NCBI RefSeq assembly: GCF_000482845.1
Contig: NZ_AXWV01000024.1
Span: forward strand, 1 to 56,565
Origin: Anaerobiospirillum succiniciproducens DSM 6400
GTDB taxonomy: Bacteria; Pseudomonadota; Gammaproteobacteria; Enterobacterales; Succinivibrionaceae
Length of the DNA stretch: 56,565 nucleotides
Reading direction: 5' to 3'
The notes under the pieces were generated by a model. It saw only the letters and a list, made by a program, of their open reading frames with translations, ran no database searches and was not told where the DNA came from. Both the position numbers and the translations under genes were made by a program. Of this stretch, positions 17,299 to 26,210 are shown in pieces. The first letter of the stretch is position 1; each line of letters begins with the position of its first letter.

Positions 17299-19449
17299 TG
17301 GTTATTCTCCCTTAACCCATAGACATATGGCGGTACATCATATCTACATACAGAACTCATGATGCCTACCTTGCCATTATCTTTTATGTGCAAGCAAGTA
17401 CTTGCAAAAGCTTGTTTGCAATGCCCTCAGGCATTACACCAAAATCCTTAAACTTGCATACTAAGCAATATATGCAAGTAATCTTGCTAAACCTCATGGT
17501 TAGCAAGATGCGGCACTTTGTGCCTAAAAATCCTAGAGCATCAGACAGGTTATGAATAAAGCCTATCCTTGCTCAATACTAAGCTTAGTCATGCTCAGCA
17601 ACAATGCTTGAGGCTACAGCATCTTCAGATGCTATGTGCACCATGCTTATAAGCGACTGTACAAAAGCGTGAGCGTTGCAAAACAATGGCACGTGCAGCT
17701 TAGAAAGGGCAAGCGTTGCTCAAGAATGGCAGGCATTGCTTTTCCTTACGTAGCATTGCCTTCATTGCCTTCATTGCCTTGTCTTGTTTTGCACATGCTT
17801 AATATGCATGAGAGTTAGCCTAGCAATTACATCACAAAAGGCATAGCTCTAAGACAGACTACTATCTTAACTAGCGTGCAGCTACTGCCGCTTTCGCTAG
17901 CCTTTGCATGTTGACAATACAGTTAAGCTTAGATTATAGCCCAGTAGTGGCGTATCGTCAGCCCTCATAAGCTTTTGATGCAATTGCACTGTAATTAACT
18001 TTGTTTATGAGCAATCTTTTTTGTTACTTAGCTTAAGGTCGATTTTTAGCCAAAAATTTCATCTAAAACCAGCCATGAGGCTAGATTGCATCTATGATGG
18101 CTTGAGATTTTTGAGCTTTTGAGATCACACTTTTTGCCGACATTTTTCACGATTGCGGCGCATTGTGACTTAGCTTAGCCATAAAGCCCGCCTATTTTGA
18201 TTGCGACTACAGCAATTTGCTTTCGTCAAGAGCCGTAAATGACGCCATAGCACAAAAAATATTTTCTGCACGAAATTTCAAAATCTTGTATCGATTTTGA
18301 ATGGTAGTTCACACTTTTAACATGTGCCCACCAAGCTCTCTTTTGTAAAACGGATTTTGTATACCACTTTTAAAGGCCTAATAATTGAGAACTGGCTCAC
18401 AGAATTTGCAAGCACTTTCACTCCACACCCCAAAGTAGCTACTAAAAGCCCATATATACGCCATTCAAGCCTGCACAAACGGCTCATGCAAAAATCGCTA
18501 ACCAAGCGTGATCGAGCTCACACTTGCTTTTCAGCACTACTATGGCCACTTCTGTCACTGTCATGCTGACAAACGCCGTATTTAAGCCATTTAAATAGAT
18601 ACAAATATGGCAAATTTGTCAAATAACTAAGCCTGCTTTGTCTAAATAGCAATCACCTTAGCAAAATGCCCAAACGTACATTTGAATCTACTATGAATCA
18701 TTATTTCGGCAAATTTTTGAAAATCCGCCCATGGGTCTATCATTGCCTCAAAAGACGATGACCCGAGCAGCATTCAATAGCGCCCCCGCCACCGCCTAAG
18801 TAGTTCTCACGATATCTACCAACTGAAAGTGCACAGAGCCTATGCTTTGGCGCTTACGTTCCCTTAGCTTTAGCCACGCAGTTGCTTATGCTGCTGCGCT
18901 AACACTCAATAGCTTTCATTGGTTGGATTCACTGAAGAAGACGCCAGTTTGTAACTAAGGCCATGTGTTACTTATGCATAGCCTTGATGATTGCAAATCA
19001 AGACAGATTACAAAGCTGCAAGCTCGACTTAGTCAAGCTTCAATATGCGCAACTAATTTTGCTTTTCGGAGGCGGAAGACTCTATCACCAATTTTGCGGT
19101 GCTTAAGAGTTTTCCAATTATTTATGACTTGTTCCAATGCCCTTGCTCATTCCCAGGCTTTCGTGCATGCAGCTTGGTCAACTGAGCTAAATGATCTTGC
19201 TTTTAGCAAAACAAATTACTACCACCGACTCTTAAACAAGAGCATTACTCCCCACTCTAAATGGGCACTCCATCAGGACGCTGCACTCCTCTCTCAAGTG
19301 TATCAGCGTCAGCTATGTACACGCTTAGGACGTAGCAGCGCCTAGCAATCCACGCTTTTCAAAGTTCAAAGATAAAGGTGCTAAGCCGCAGCCATTAGAC
19401 ACAGCACAGCCCAATGAATTCAGCTACGGCCGATGCATGGACTAAGTCC

Positions 19450-19490
19450 ATGCTGATGCTGATGCTGATGCTGATGCTGATGCTGATGCT
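19450..19490. repeat. Hexanucleotide repeat (ATGCTG)6.8
   Basis: Uninterrupted 6-base repeat 41 bases long, about 160 bases upstream of the trbC-like start. A 6-base unit keeps any frame unchanged, so if it matters it would change spacing, not reading frame. Confidence 0.95.
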
Positions 19491-19547
19491 TAGCAAGGCT
19501 AGCACCCTAGGCCTTTGCACGCCCAAATTAAGCTTACTGCACTCATA

Positions 19548-19571
19548 CAAATACGATATTTATCGTATTTG
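19548..19571. promoter_or_regulatory. 24-bp perfect palindrome upstream of the Trb locus
   Basis: CAAATACGATA at 19548-19558 is exactly inverted at 19561-19571 with a 2-base centre. No T tract follows, so it resembles a dimeric-repressor operator more than a terminator. It lies 83 bases before the trbC-like start codon and is a reasonable candidate for control of the whole locus. Confidence 0.55.
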
Positions 19572-19625
19572 CATACATAAAACGAACAACACTGCCTGAG
19601 CTATTCAGACATTCAAATGTATTAA

Positions 19626-19641
19626 AGAGGCCTTGGCCTCT
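19626..19641 (+). promoter_or_regulatory. Leader hairpin immediately before the trbC ribosome site
   Basis: AGAGGCC (19626-19632) and GGCCTCT (19635-19641) form a perfect 7-bp stem with a 2-base centre. GGAG and TTTTT follow, then ATG 19654. The hairpin abuts the ribosome site and is followed by a T run, so it could attenuate transcription or hinder translation. A related GCCTCT/AGAGGC hairpin precedes the unknown gene at 27874. Confidence 0.5.
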
Positions 19642-19653
19642 GGAGTTTTTACT

Positions 19654-21015
19654 ATGTCACTAGCCTGTTTCGGAGCTCGTTTAGCCCCTCAAGTTAACAA
19701 TACTGCCACTAGCAGTCATGCTCCTAAGCAACCATGTGTTGATGCTACCCTCGCCTCATACAGCGCTGATGGAGTACTTCTGTGGAATCCGCATGGACAA
19801 AAGTCAGATGCTGTAAATAGAAATACTCGTAGCCATGGTGCTGCTAACTGTTCATATGCTGACTGCACCGCACCACGTTTGTCTACTTTTACCATCAGCT
19901 TGTTAATGGCATTAAGCTATATATCAGTCATGCTGCTCATTGTGTATCTGAGCATCTTTTGTATGCCCGATGCAAATGCCTCAGCAGCTAGCGCCGGTTC
20001 AGGTCTGCCATATGAAGTGTGGCTCTCAGCTCTGCAGCGTTCAGCCACCGGCCCAATTGCCTTTACCATTGCGCTTTTAGGCATTATTGGTTGTGGCGCT
20101 ACCCTCATCTTTGCTGGTGGTGAAATCAGCCGTTTTATGCGCTCTATCATCTACATAATTTTGGTGATGACTCTCTTGCTAGGCGCTAACTCCCTCATGA
20201 CCAACTTCTTTAATGGCGCTTCTATCAATCCACCTGTGGACGCTAAGAGCGCAGATGCAAAATCAAGCGCACAGAATACTGCAGCAGAAAGTGCACAGAA
20301 TACTGCTGAAAAGTACGCAGCGGAGCACTCACACAAGGCCGATACTTCCACAGGAACTTTCGCATCTGACAGCGATGCTGCAGCAGCTGCAGCGCTAAAT
20401 GAAAGCGCTAAGCCAGCAGTAGATCCACGTGCTGCTAATGGTTCTGATCCACTTTCTTTAGCATACAACAGCGCTGCTTATAACAAGCAAGCTCAGGATA
20501 TGGCACGTAGAGAGCTTAAGCCTTCAGTTTTTGCTCAGCAAAGACAGAGCAGCGCAAACTCATCACATGACTTAATTGTTGTAGATGAGGCACTTGAGGA
20601 GTTAAGACAAGACTTCTTAGCCATCAATCCTGATCTTACATACGAAGAGCATATTGATCGCTTTATCTCAGGCCTTCTTAATGGCTATGGTATGGACTCT
20701 TCTAATCAGTCTAATGCCAATAACTCCAATACCAAAGACACCGATAAGTACAAGCATCCATCCGTCTTTGTGCCTAAGGAAAGTGTGTATAGCTCTCACC
20801 CTTACTTTAACAAGACCTTAAGCGCTCTAAGCGAGGTTTATGACCTTAACTCTTATCAGTCATCACCACTACCTCTGATGAATAACGAGCTTACCGTAAA
20901 GATGTCACAAGGCAGCAATGGTGATTTAGAACTACAGCTCTTTGAGTTCTCAAGTCGCACTTTAAAAGGCTTTATGCCAAGCCACCTTGACCTTAAAGAC
21001 ACGCGCCTATCCTGA
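19654..21015 (+). CDS. trbC: TrbC/VirB2-like pilin fused to a long C-terminal extension
   Basis: 453 residues from ATG 19654 (GGAG 8 bases upstream); an upstream TTG at 19633 is less likely. Residues about 78-107 are a hydrophobic leader ending ANASA. Residues about 117-185 are the VirB2/TrbC core: SGLPYEVWLSALQRSATGP, then a first TM (AFTIALLGIIGCGATLIF), the GGE turn and a second TM (IIYIILVMTLLLGA). Known VirB2/TrbC proteins are short (roughly 100-145 residues) and end about there. This one continues for about 270 residues: an Ala/Ser/Asp/Lys-rich linker (190-270), then a more ordered region with EELRQDFLAINPDLTYEEHIDRF. The leader is also preceded by about 77 polar residues. First gene of the Trb locus; TrbD follows. 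The core call is good; the tail function is unknown. Confidence 0.8.
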   Translation: MSLACFGARLAPQVNNTATSSHAPKQPCVDATLASYSADGVLLWNPHGQKSDAVNRNTRSHGAANCSYADCTAPRLSTFTISLLMALSYISVMLLIVYLSIFCMPDANASAASAGSGLPYEVWLSALQRSATGPIAFTIALLGIIGCGATLIFAGGEISRFMRSIIYIILVMTLLLGANSLMTNFFNGASINPPVDAKSADAKSSAQNTAAESAQNTAEKYAAEHSHKADTSTGTFASDSDAAAAAALNESAKPAVDPRAANGSDPLSLAYNSAAYNKQAQDMARRELKPSVFAQQRQSSANSSHDLIVVDEALEELRQDFLAINPDLTYEEHIDRFISGLLNGYGMDSSNQSNANNSNTKDTDKYKHPSVFVPKESVYSSHPYFNKTLSALSEVYDLNSYQSSPLPLMNNELTVKMSQGSNGDLELQLFEFSSRTLKGFMPSHLDLKDTRLS

Positions 21016-21153
21016 ATTGCTCCAGTGCTGATCTTGTTTTTAAACGTCATCTTTTTCTTTAGCTTTGTTAAAGACCAAAGAAACAGCACTCAAGCAAGCT
21101 TAGAAGATAGCTCTGACACATTCATACAGACAGACAATTTGCTGATTTAGTTT

Positions 21154-21447
21154 ATGCGAGAACATCGAGTTTATAAGGCTTTAGGCAATTGCACGCAGAT
21201 CTTAGGCTGCGACCGTGAGCTGTTTATGTGTAACACCTTAGCCTTAGTCACCTTAAGTATCTTCACGTACAACTTCGTCACCTTAATCATCACATTCACC
21301 ATGTGTTTGATGATCTACTTTTGCCTCTATCAAATGGGCAAATACGATACACGTATGCGCCAGGTGTGGCTGAGATCTTTGCGCTACAAAAACTACTACA
21401 CCGCGCATTGCCAATACTCAAACCAAAGCTTTTACGCCAAGCGTTAA
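21154..21447 (+). CDS. trbD: TrbD/VirB3-like inner-membrane protein
   Basis: 97 residues, the size expected for TrbD. It has the family's N-terminal pattern (VYKALGNCTQILGCDREL) followed by one or two hydrophobic helices at about 27-67 and a basic C-terminus. VirB3/TrbD works with the VirB4/TrbE ATPase in pilus biogenesis. In RP4-type loci trbE follows directly, but here the next gene is trbF, 127 bases away. ATG 21154 has no strong ribosome site. The order after trbC supports the call. Confidence 0.8.
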   Translation: MREHRVYKALGNCTQILGCDRELFMCNTLALVTLSIFTYNFVTLIITFTMCLMIYFCLYQMGKYDTRMRQVWLRSLRYKNYYTAHCQYSNQSFYAKR

Positions 21448-21489
21448 AGCATCTTTAGTCCACGCCTGTAATGGCATGGTTTAGTCGGT

Positions 21490-21533
21490 GCCTCATTAGG
21501 CAATGAGTTCTCTGCGCCTCATTAGGCAATGAG
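21490..21533 (+). repeat. Twin 18-bp hairpin repeats in the trbD-trbF gap
   Basis: GCCTCATTAGGCAATGAG occurs twice, at 21490-21507 and 21516-21533, 8 bases apart. Each copy can fold two ways: CTCATT/AATGAG with an AGGC loop, or GCCT/AGGC with a CATT loop. This is exactly where trbE is missing. A role in RNA processing or differential expression is possible. Confidence 0.8.
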
Positions 21534-21574
21534 AAGCACTAGCCTTTAGATTGGGCCTACATTGAAGGGCTTTT

Positions 21575-22252
21575 ATGAAACAGCAAAATGGAGTTGTAAG
21601 ACTCTCGGGACTTGCCAAGGTGGTAAGTACCGTAAATGAACTTAAGCGACATGGCAGCGTAGCCTCAGTGTGCGTTTTATCGCTCTCTTTAAGTTTTCTT
21701 CTGCTCGCAGCCTACATCAACCGCACCGAGCAAAGCATCATTGAGCCTTATTTGATTAGTGTGGACTCACATGGTGTGGTCTTAAATCAAGGGCGTATTA
21801 GTCACAAGCTCACTTCAAAAGAAGAGGTGCCAGCAGCGGTCATCGACTCACTCGTGTCTGACTTTATCCGCGACTTACGCACTGTAACTTTGGATAAACA
21901 ACTGCAAGCACAGCTTATCAATAAGGTCTATGCCTATATTGAGCAAGGCTCGGCAGTACACCAAAAGATCAATAACTTCTACACAGACAATAATCCCATG
22001 AGCACCAACCTCGGTGGTTTGTCGGTGCAAGTTGATATTGCCAACTTAATTCATCTAGACAACCACACTGTGCAAGTGGACTGGAAAGAGTCGATTAGCT
22101 CTAAGCGCGATCTCAAAGTCAAAGTCCATAAAAAGCGAGCACTCATTAGCTTTAGCTTTGCTGATGCTAATCAAAAGACTGCCGCTAACTACTTAGACAA
22201 TCCATTGCAGCTGTACATATCCGAACTCTTAATCTCAGACGTGATCGCCTGA
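21575..22252 (+). CDS. trbF: TrbF/VirB8-like T4SS assembly protein
   Basis: 225 residues. One TM helix at about 29-47 (ASVCVLSLSLSFLLLAAYI) is followed by a periplasmic NTF2-like VirB8 domain. The segment IIEPYLISVDSHGVVLNQG just after the membrane is typical of TrbF, and IRDLRTVTLDKQLQ and the conserved central YAYIEQGSAVHQKINNFY fit as well. VirB8/TrbF nucleates the inner-membrane part of the channel. ATG 21575 has GAAGGG upstream. Followed 43 bases later by trbG. Confidence 0.85.
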   Translation: MKQQNGVVRLSGLAKVVSTVNELKRHGSVASVCVLSLSLSFLLLAAYINRTEQSIIEPYLISVDSHGVVLNQGRISHKLTSKEEVPAAVIDSLVSDFIRDLRTVTLDKQLQAQLINKVYAYIEQGSAVHQKINNFYTDNNPMSTNLGGLSVQVDIANLIHLDNHTVQVDWKESISSKRDLKVKVHKKRALISFSFADANQKTAANYLDNPLQLYISELLISDVIA

Positions 22253-22295
22253 TAACTACACTTAAAACTAACTAGCAGGCCTTCTGGGAGTACTT

Positions 22296-23525
22296 ATGAA
22301 CTTACGCAAGTCTTTTCAAAATAATATAGCAGCCCCTGCAGCAGCATCTGATGAAGCTGCAGCTGTATACGAGTTTGCTGCTACCAATGCAGCTCCAAAC
22401 TACACCTGGCGGCATCAAGCCATGCATGGTACAAGCATGCTGGGTACTAGCATGCAGGATACTTGCAAGCTGGGAAGTAGGATGCTGGGTAAGCGCACTT
22501 TTTCGCATCTTAAGCTTAATACCTGTGCCTGTTTATGCATGAGCGCCTTGCTGCTTACTAGTGTGCCTACTTGCTTTAGTCTTGCTCATGCTGATAGTGC
22601 CCTTGATGACATCATCGCTTTAGGAGGTAATCAAAATACTCTATCTAAGCAAGATATTGAGATTCTTAAGGCTTTAGAGGCATCTAACAATCCTAAAGCT
22701 AAAAAGTCAGCAGTAAGCCGTCCAATCGTTGAACGCCCTGGCGAAGTACGCTTTGTCTATGGTGCAGGCAGGCCTACCGTTGTGTGTTCTTTACTGCATG
22801 TGTGTGACATTTCACTTGAACCTGGCGAGAGCGTGGTAGATGTGCAAACTGGCGATTCAGCTCGATGGGTTGTAGGCAGATCAGCTCATGGTTCTGCTCA
22901 AGGCATGGTAGAGCATGTAACGATTAAACCTACCGACATTGGTCTTGAGTCTAATCTCACTATCTACACTGATAAGCGCAGTTACTCCATTGACATTAAG
23001 TCCTCAGCAAAAGACTTCATGCCTAATGTAAGTTTTATTTATACCGAACAGAGTATGCAGCGCTATCAAAACATCAAAAACGAACTGCTCGCCCGCAAAC
23101 GTAATAACGAGCTGAACTTGTCAGCAAGTGGCGAGGAGCTAGCGTTAGCTGATGAAGATGAGTATGTATCAGAGACTGCAGCTATACCTGGACGCAAACG
23201 CGCTAAAAGCTCTGTAGCACTACTTTCTGGCCTGGACTTTAACTATCAGGTCAGTGGCGATAAGGAAGTCATTCCGCTACGTGTCTTTAATGATGGCAAA
23301 CATACTTATGTACAAATGCCGCAAAAGCTCTCTGAGGGCATGTTGCCAGCCATAGTTGAGGTGACGCAAACCCATGTCTTCTCTGAAGACGCCACTGCAG
23401 TCACTAACTATCGTTTGCTGGGCAATAACTTTGTGGTCGATGGCATTCCACGCCATCTACGCCTCTTTATTGGAAATGAAGACTCAGGACGAGCTATGAG
23501 CGCCGATATTATCCGCAATTCTTAA
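22296..23525 (+). CDS. trbG: TrbG/VirB9-like outer-membrane core subunit with N-terminal extension
   Basis: 409 residues; TrbG of RP4 is about 300. The export signal (CLCMSALLLTSVPTCFSLAHA) lies at about 79-99, after about 75 polar residues with a Met/Gly-rich repetitive stretch at 44-66. The ribosome site GGGAG before ATG 22296 supports the long start. The VirB9 domain follows: RFVYGAGRPTVVCSLLHVCDISLEPGE (split here as RFVYGAGRPT and CDISLEPGE), ARWVVGRSA, HVTIKPTDIGLESNLTIYTD and a C-terminal beta region with YRLLGNNFVVDGI. VirB9/TrbG pairs with TrbI and a lipoprotein in the outer-membrane core complex. Confidence 0.9.
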   Translation: MNLRKSFQNNIAAPAAASDEAAAVYEFAATNAAPNYTWRHQAMHGTSMLGTSMQDTCKLGSRMLGKRTFSHLKLNTCACLCMSALLLTSVPTCFSLAHADSALDDIIALGGNQNTLSKQDIEILKALEASNNPKAKKSAVSRPIVERPGEVRFVYGAGRPTVVCSLLHVCDISLEPGESVVDVQTGDSARWVVGRSAHGSAQGMVEHVTIKPTDIGLESNLTIYTDKRSYSIDIKSSAKDFMPNVSFIYTEQSMQRYQNIKNELLARKRNNELNLSASGEELALADEDEYVSETAAIPGRKRAKSSVALLSGLDFNYQVSGDKEVIPLRVFNDGKHTYVQMPQKLSEGMLPAIVEVTQTHVFSEDATAVTNYRLLGNNFVVDGIPRHLRLFIGNEDSGRAMSADIIRNS

Positions 23526-23610
23526 TATCACCCACAGTGCTCACACTCATAACACTTGTTTTATTGCGCTCTAGGCAATTACTCCTCTTAAGAGAGGTTT
23601 GCGATTAATT

Positions 23611-25884
23611 ATGATTAACTCCAAACAGCATCAGTGCATCTTATCTCGCAGCAAGCTTGCACTTGCACTCACTGCTGCCTGCTCAACCATACTGTTAAAT
23701 GCTTGCAACCTAAATGACTTTGCTAATTCATTTCGTGACTTTGGTGGTGTTCAGATCGATAGCCATGAACTCGAGCTTAAACAGCAGTATCTGTACTCAA
23801 AATATGTCTGCTTAGACTTTGTCCCAGCACTGTCTCACTACTATGCATTAAATCGCACTACCTTTGCAGTGTATGCCGATGATAAAGCTACTGATGAACT
23901 TAAGCAGCACTATGAGGCTTTAGCTGATGTCATGCAGCAGCATGGTGCTGCAGTATGCCGGAGTAAAGCAAGCTGCAAAGGTCGAGCAACTGTCGTTAAC
24001 AGCTCTTTAATCAAATCTCAAGATGACAGTATCTACATGGTTAATGTGAATACCAATAAGCTCAAGCTCTCTCGTCTTTACACCACTCAAGGCGAGTCTT
24101 TAGGACCAATGAGTGTCTTATCGCACAAGAAGGCCCTCTACCGCAGCAAGCTTACCGAGCCTAATCAATACCGCAGCGCTCAAGACTTTGAGGCACAAGC
24201 CCAAGAGCAACTGTTAAATGCATACCGTGCACAGACCATTGAGCAAACTCAAGATCTGTTTATTGATGAAAACGCTCAGGCCACTGCCAACATCACTGGT
24301 GCAATCGCTGCTGCCGCTACCTCAACTAGCACAGCAACTAAAGCAAGCAAATCAGCTAAGTTAAAGGCCTCAAATAAATCAAGATCAGTAAACAAGACTA
24401 AGAGCAAGGCCATCGCCCGCGCCACAACAAACTCTGCATCGCCAGCAGCTTACGCATCAACATCTGCATCAGCTGCCTCAAGCAAGGCATCTGCAAATGC
24501 CAATGCCAATGCGATCGCTAGCTCTAATGCCAAGAGCGAAGGCACTTCACTAGCTCAGGTTAATGATGTTAATGCGGCATCTAAGCAAGGTGAGAGTTCA
24601 GGTGCTAGCAAGCGCAGTGAGAGTCTCTTACCATCTTTAGACATGATGAGCGCAAAGCTTAGAGTGAATCAGAATGTCGAGGGATCTTCATTAACTGGCA
24701 CGCTGCTAAGTGAGTCAGTGATGAATAAAGGCGCTGCCGAGGTTAAGGGAAGTGTTGCTGATGAGACCAAAACTAGGATGAGTGCGCCTGATAGCAGCTT
24801 GAGTGCTCAAGATAATGGCGTAAAGAGCGAGGAGCGCAAGGGATCTATTGGAGCAAACTGGCTAAGTCGCCTTTTGGGCATATCATCTGCCAATGCCATG
24901 GGGCTTGGTGAGGCTATGGATTTGGCTAAGGACAAGGTGAGGCAAAAGTCAGAACTAGAAAATACCAGCACCGGACAATTAGCGAGCAAACAAGATCCGA
25001 TACCCATCCCTGACCAACTTAAGGAAGTGAGTATTAAGCCACAAAAGGTAAGTAACAACAATCCGCTTGAAGGCTTTGTCAGAGATATTCAATACAAAAA
25101 CTTATATGGCAACTCTGTAATCTGGAAGTTTCATCCTGAATTACAAGAAGCTAAACGTATTGAGCTTGAGCAAATGCTGGCACTTGATGCCGCTAAGACC
25201 AATCCTGACCTGTTCAGGGCCGATCTTGATTACCTTAACTACATGTGTATTAAGGTCCATCCACAAGAGCAGCAGGATGCTTTACATGATGTCTCACCAA
25301 TAGCTCATACAAAGGATAAGTACTGGATTAAAGAGCGTTTGGATGCCAAGGGCTTCAATTTTGATGAGCACCAGCTTTACTTTGCTCATGATGGCACTAT
25401 TAGAACTAAGTACACCAAGGATGAAGAAGAGCTCTTTAGCCGTCAGTTTGCTGCAGCCATCCATGAGGCCAAGAAACGAACCGTACCAGATGCATACCCT
25501 TGGGAAGTTACTGATAGTGATGAAGTTACTTTTGCTAAGGTCACTGCCATGGTTAACGAAGGTAAAACCCTCGATTTAACTTTAAAACCTTTAACCGATC
25601 TGTCGGACTTTGCCTCTTCTAAGTACTTAACTAAATACCTCGCTCCATATGAAGAGCAGCTAATGAAGAATGACTACAAGAACTTAATGATATTCAAGTA
25701 CGTGCAGCCACATGAGGATCATAGTGCACCACATTATGATTGCCCTGCAGCCTACTATGGCCACTTTGCTTTATCTAAGTATTTATCCAAAGATGTAATG
25801 AATTACTTAACTAAGTCTTATGTACAGCACTTAACCACTAAACCTAACGATGCGCCATATGAGCACCAAACGCTAAGTGCTTAG
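23611..25884 (+). CDS. Large lipoprotein in the trbH position of the T4SS
   Basis: 757 residues from ATG 23611; a TTG at 23599 is too close to AGAGAGG. A lipoprotein signal is clear: LALTAACSTILLNAC with the lipobox Cys at about residue 32. Residues about 210-330 are low complexity (Ala/Ser/Lys/Asn-rich, TSASAASSKASANANANA-like). Residues about 340-475 are polar. The C-terminal about 280 residues look folded, with many His/Tyr and long helices. RP4-type loci have a small lipoprotein, TrbH, between trbG and trbI; this gene holds that slot but is several times larger and I see no sequence match. I infer an outer-membrane core lipoprotein; the C-terminal domain is unrecognised. Confidence 0.65.
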   Translation: MINSKQHQCILSRSKLALALTAACSTILLNACNLNDFANSFRDFGGVQIDSHELELKQQYLYSKYVCLDFVPALSHYYALNRTTFAVYADDKATDELKQHYEALADVMQQHGAAVCRSKASCKGRATVVNSSLIKSQDDSIYMVNVNTNKLKLSRLYTTQGESLGPMSVLSHKKALYRSKLTEPNQYRSAQDFEAQAQEQLLNAYRAQTIEQTQDLFIDENAQATANITGAIAAAATSTSTATKASKSAKLKASNKSRSVNKTKSKAIARATTNSASPAAYASTSASAASSKASANANANAIASSNAKSEGTSLAQVNDVNAASKQGESSGASKRSESLLPSLDMMSAKLRVNQNVEGSSLTGTLLSESVMNKGAAEVKGSVADETKTRMSAPDSSLSAQDNGVKSEERKGSIGANWLSRLLGISSANAMGLGEAMDLAKDKVRQKSELENTSTGQLASKQDPIPIPDQLKEVSIKPQKVSNNNPLEGFVRDIQYKNLYGNSVIWKFHPELQEAKRIELEQMLALDAAKTNPDLFRADLDYLNYMCIKVHPQEQQDALHDVSPIAHTKDKYWIKERLDAKGFNFDEHQLYFAHDGTIRTKYTKDEEELFSRQFAAAIHEAKKRTVPDAYPWEVTDSDEVTFAKVTAMVNEGKTLDLTLKPLTDLSDFASSKYLTKYLAPYEEQLMKNDYKNLMIFKYVQPHEDHSAPHYDCPAAYYGHFALSKYLSKDVMNYLTKSYVQHLTTKPNDAPYEHQTLSA

Positions 25885-26210
25885 CGCCTTGCAAGCACGT
25901 TTAACTCTTGGTCTTGCACACAGATTCATTGCCAAATCTTATCTCATGGCAATGAGCGTATTAGCAATCTCAAGCCATGAGTTAGCGACCAAGATCTTGC
26001 TGTACATATTCTTAAACTTAAAAATGGAGACGCAATTTCACCTTTCTTGATGACATGCTCGCTAGGCTTGCTTCACTAAGCTGTGATGTGCTGTGCTTGG
26101 TTTAGCTTAACTTGGCTTGGCTTGGCTTTACGGCTAGCTTGGTTTGGACAGGCTTGGCTTTATGGCTGGGCTTGGCTTGATTGTAGTTTGGGTGTGATTG
26201 CGTAATTGTT
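25885..26210. other. Low-complexity spacer before trbI
   Basis: 326 bases without a gene. From about 26096 to 26190 the plus strand is a degenerate run of GCTTGG/CTTGG words, similar in flavour to the (TTTGG)16 tract at 53.7 kb but eroded. Confidence 0.6.

Larger units (their letters stand above)
17299..19653. other. Long stretch without a convincing gene
   Basis: About 2.35 kb between cpoB and the Trb locus. The ORFs here are short, lack ribosome sites and resemble nothing I know. Parts are repetitive (CATTGCCTT runs at about 17754-17780; ATGCTG repeats at 19450-19490). The part at 18000-18750 is AT-rich and shares a 17-base word with the spacer at 54.1 kb. The last 110 bases hold a 24-bp palindrome and a GC-rich hairpin, annotated separately. 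Confidence 0.6.

Noticed and set aside
18965..19345. 126-residue frame in the long gene-free spacer
   Set aside because: No ribosome site, no signal or domain, and Ser/Leu/Gln/His composition typical of random frames in this sequence.
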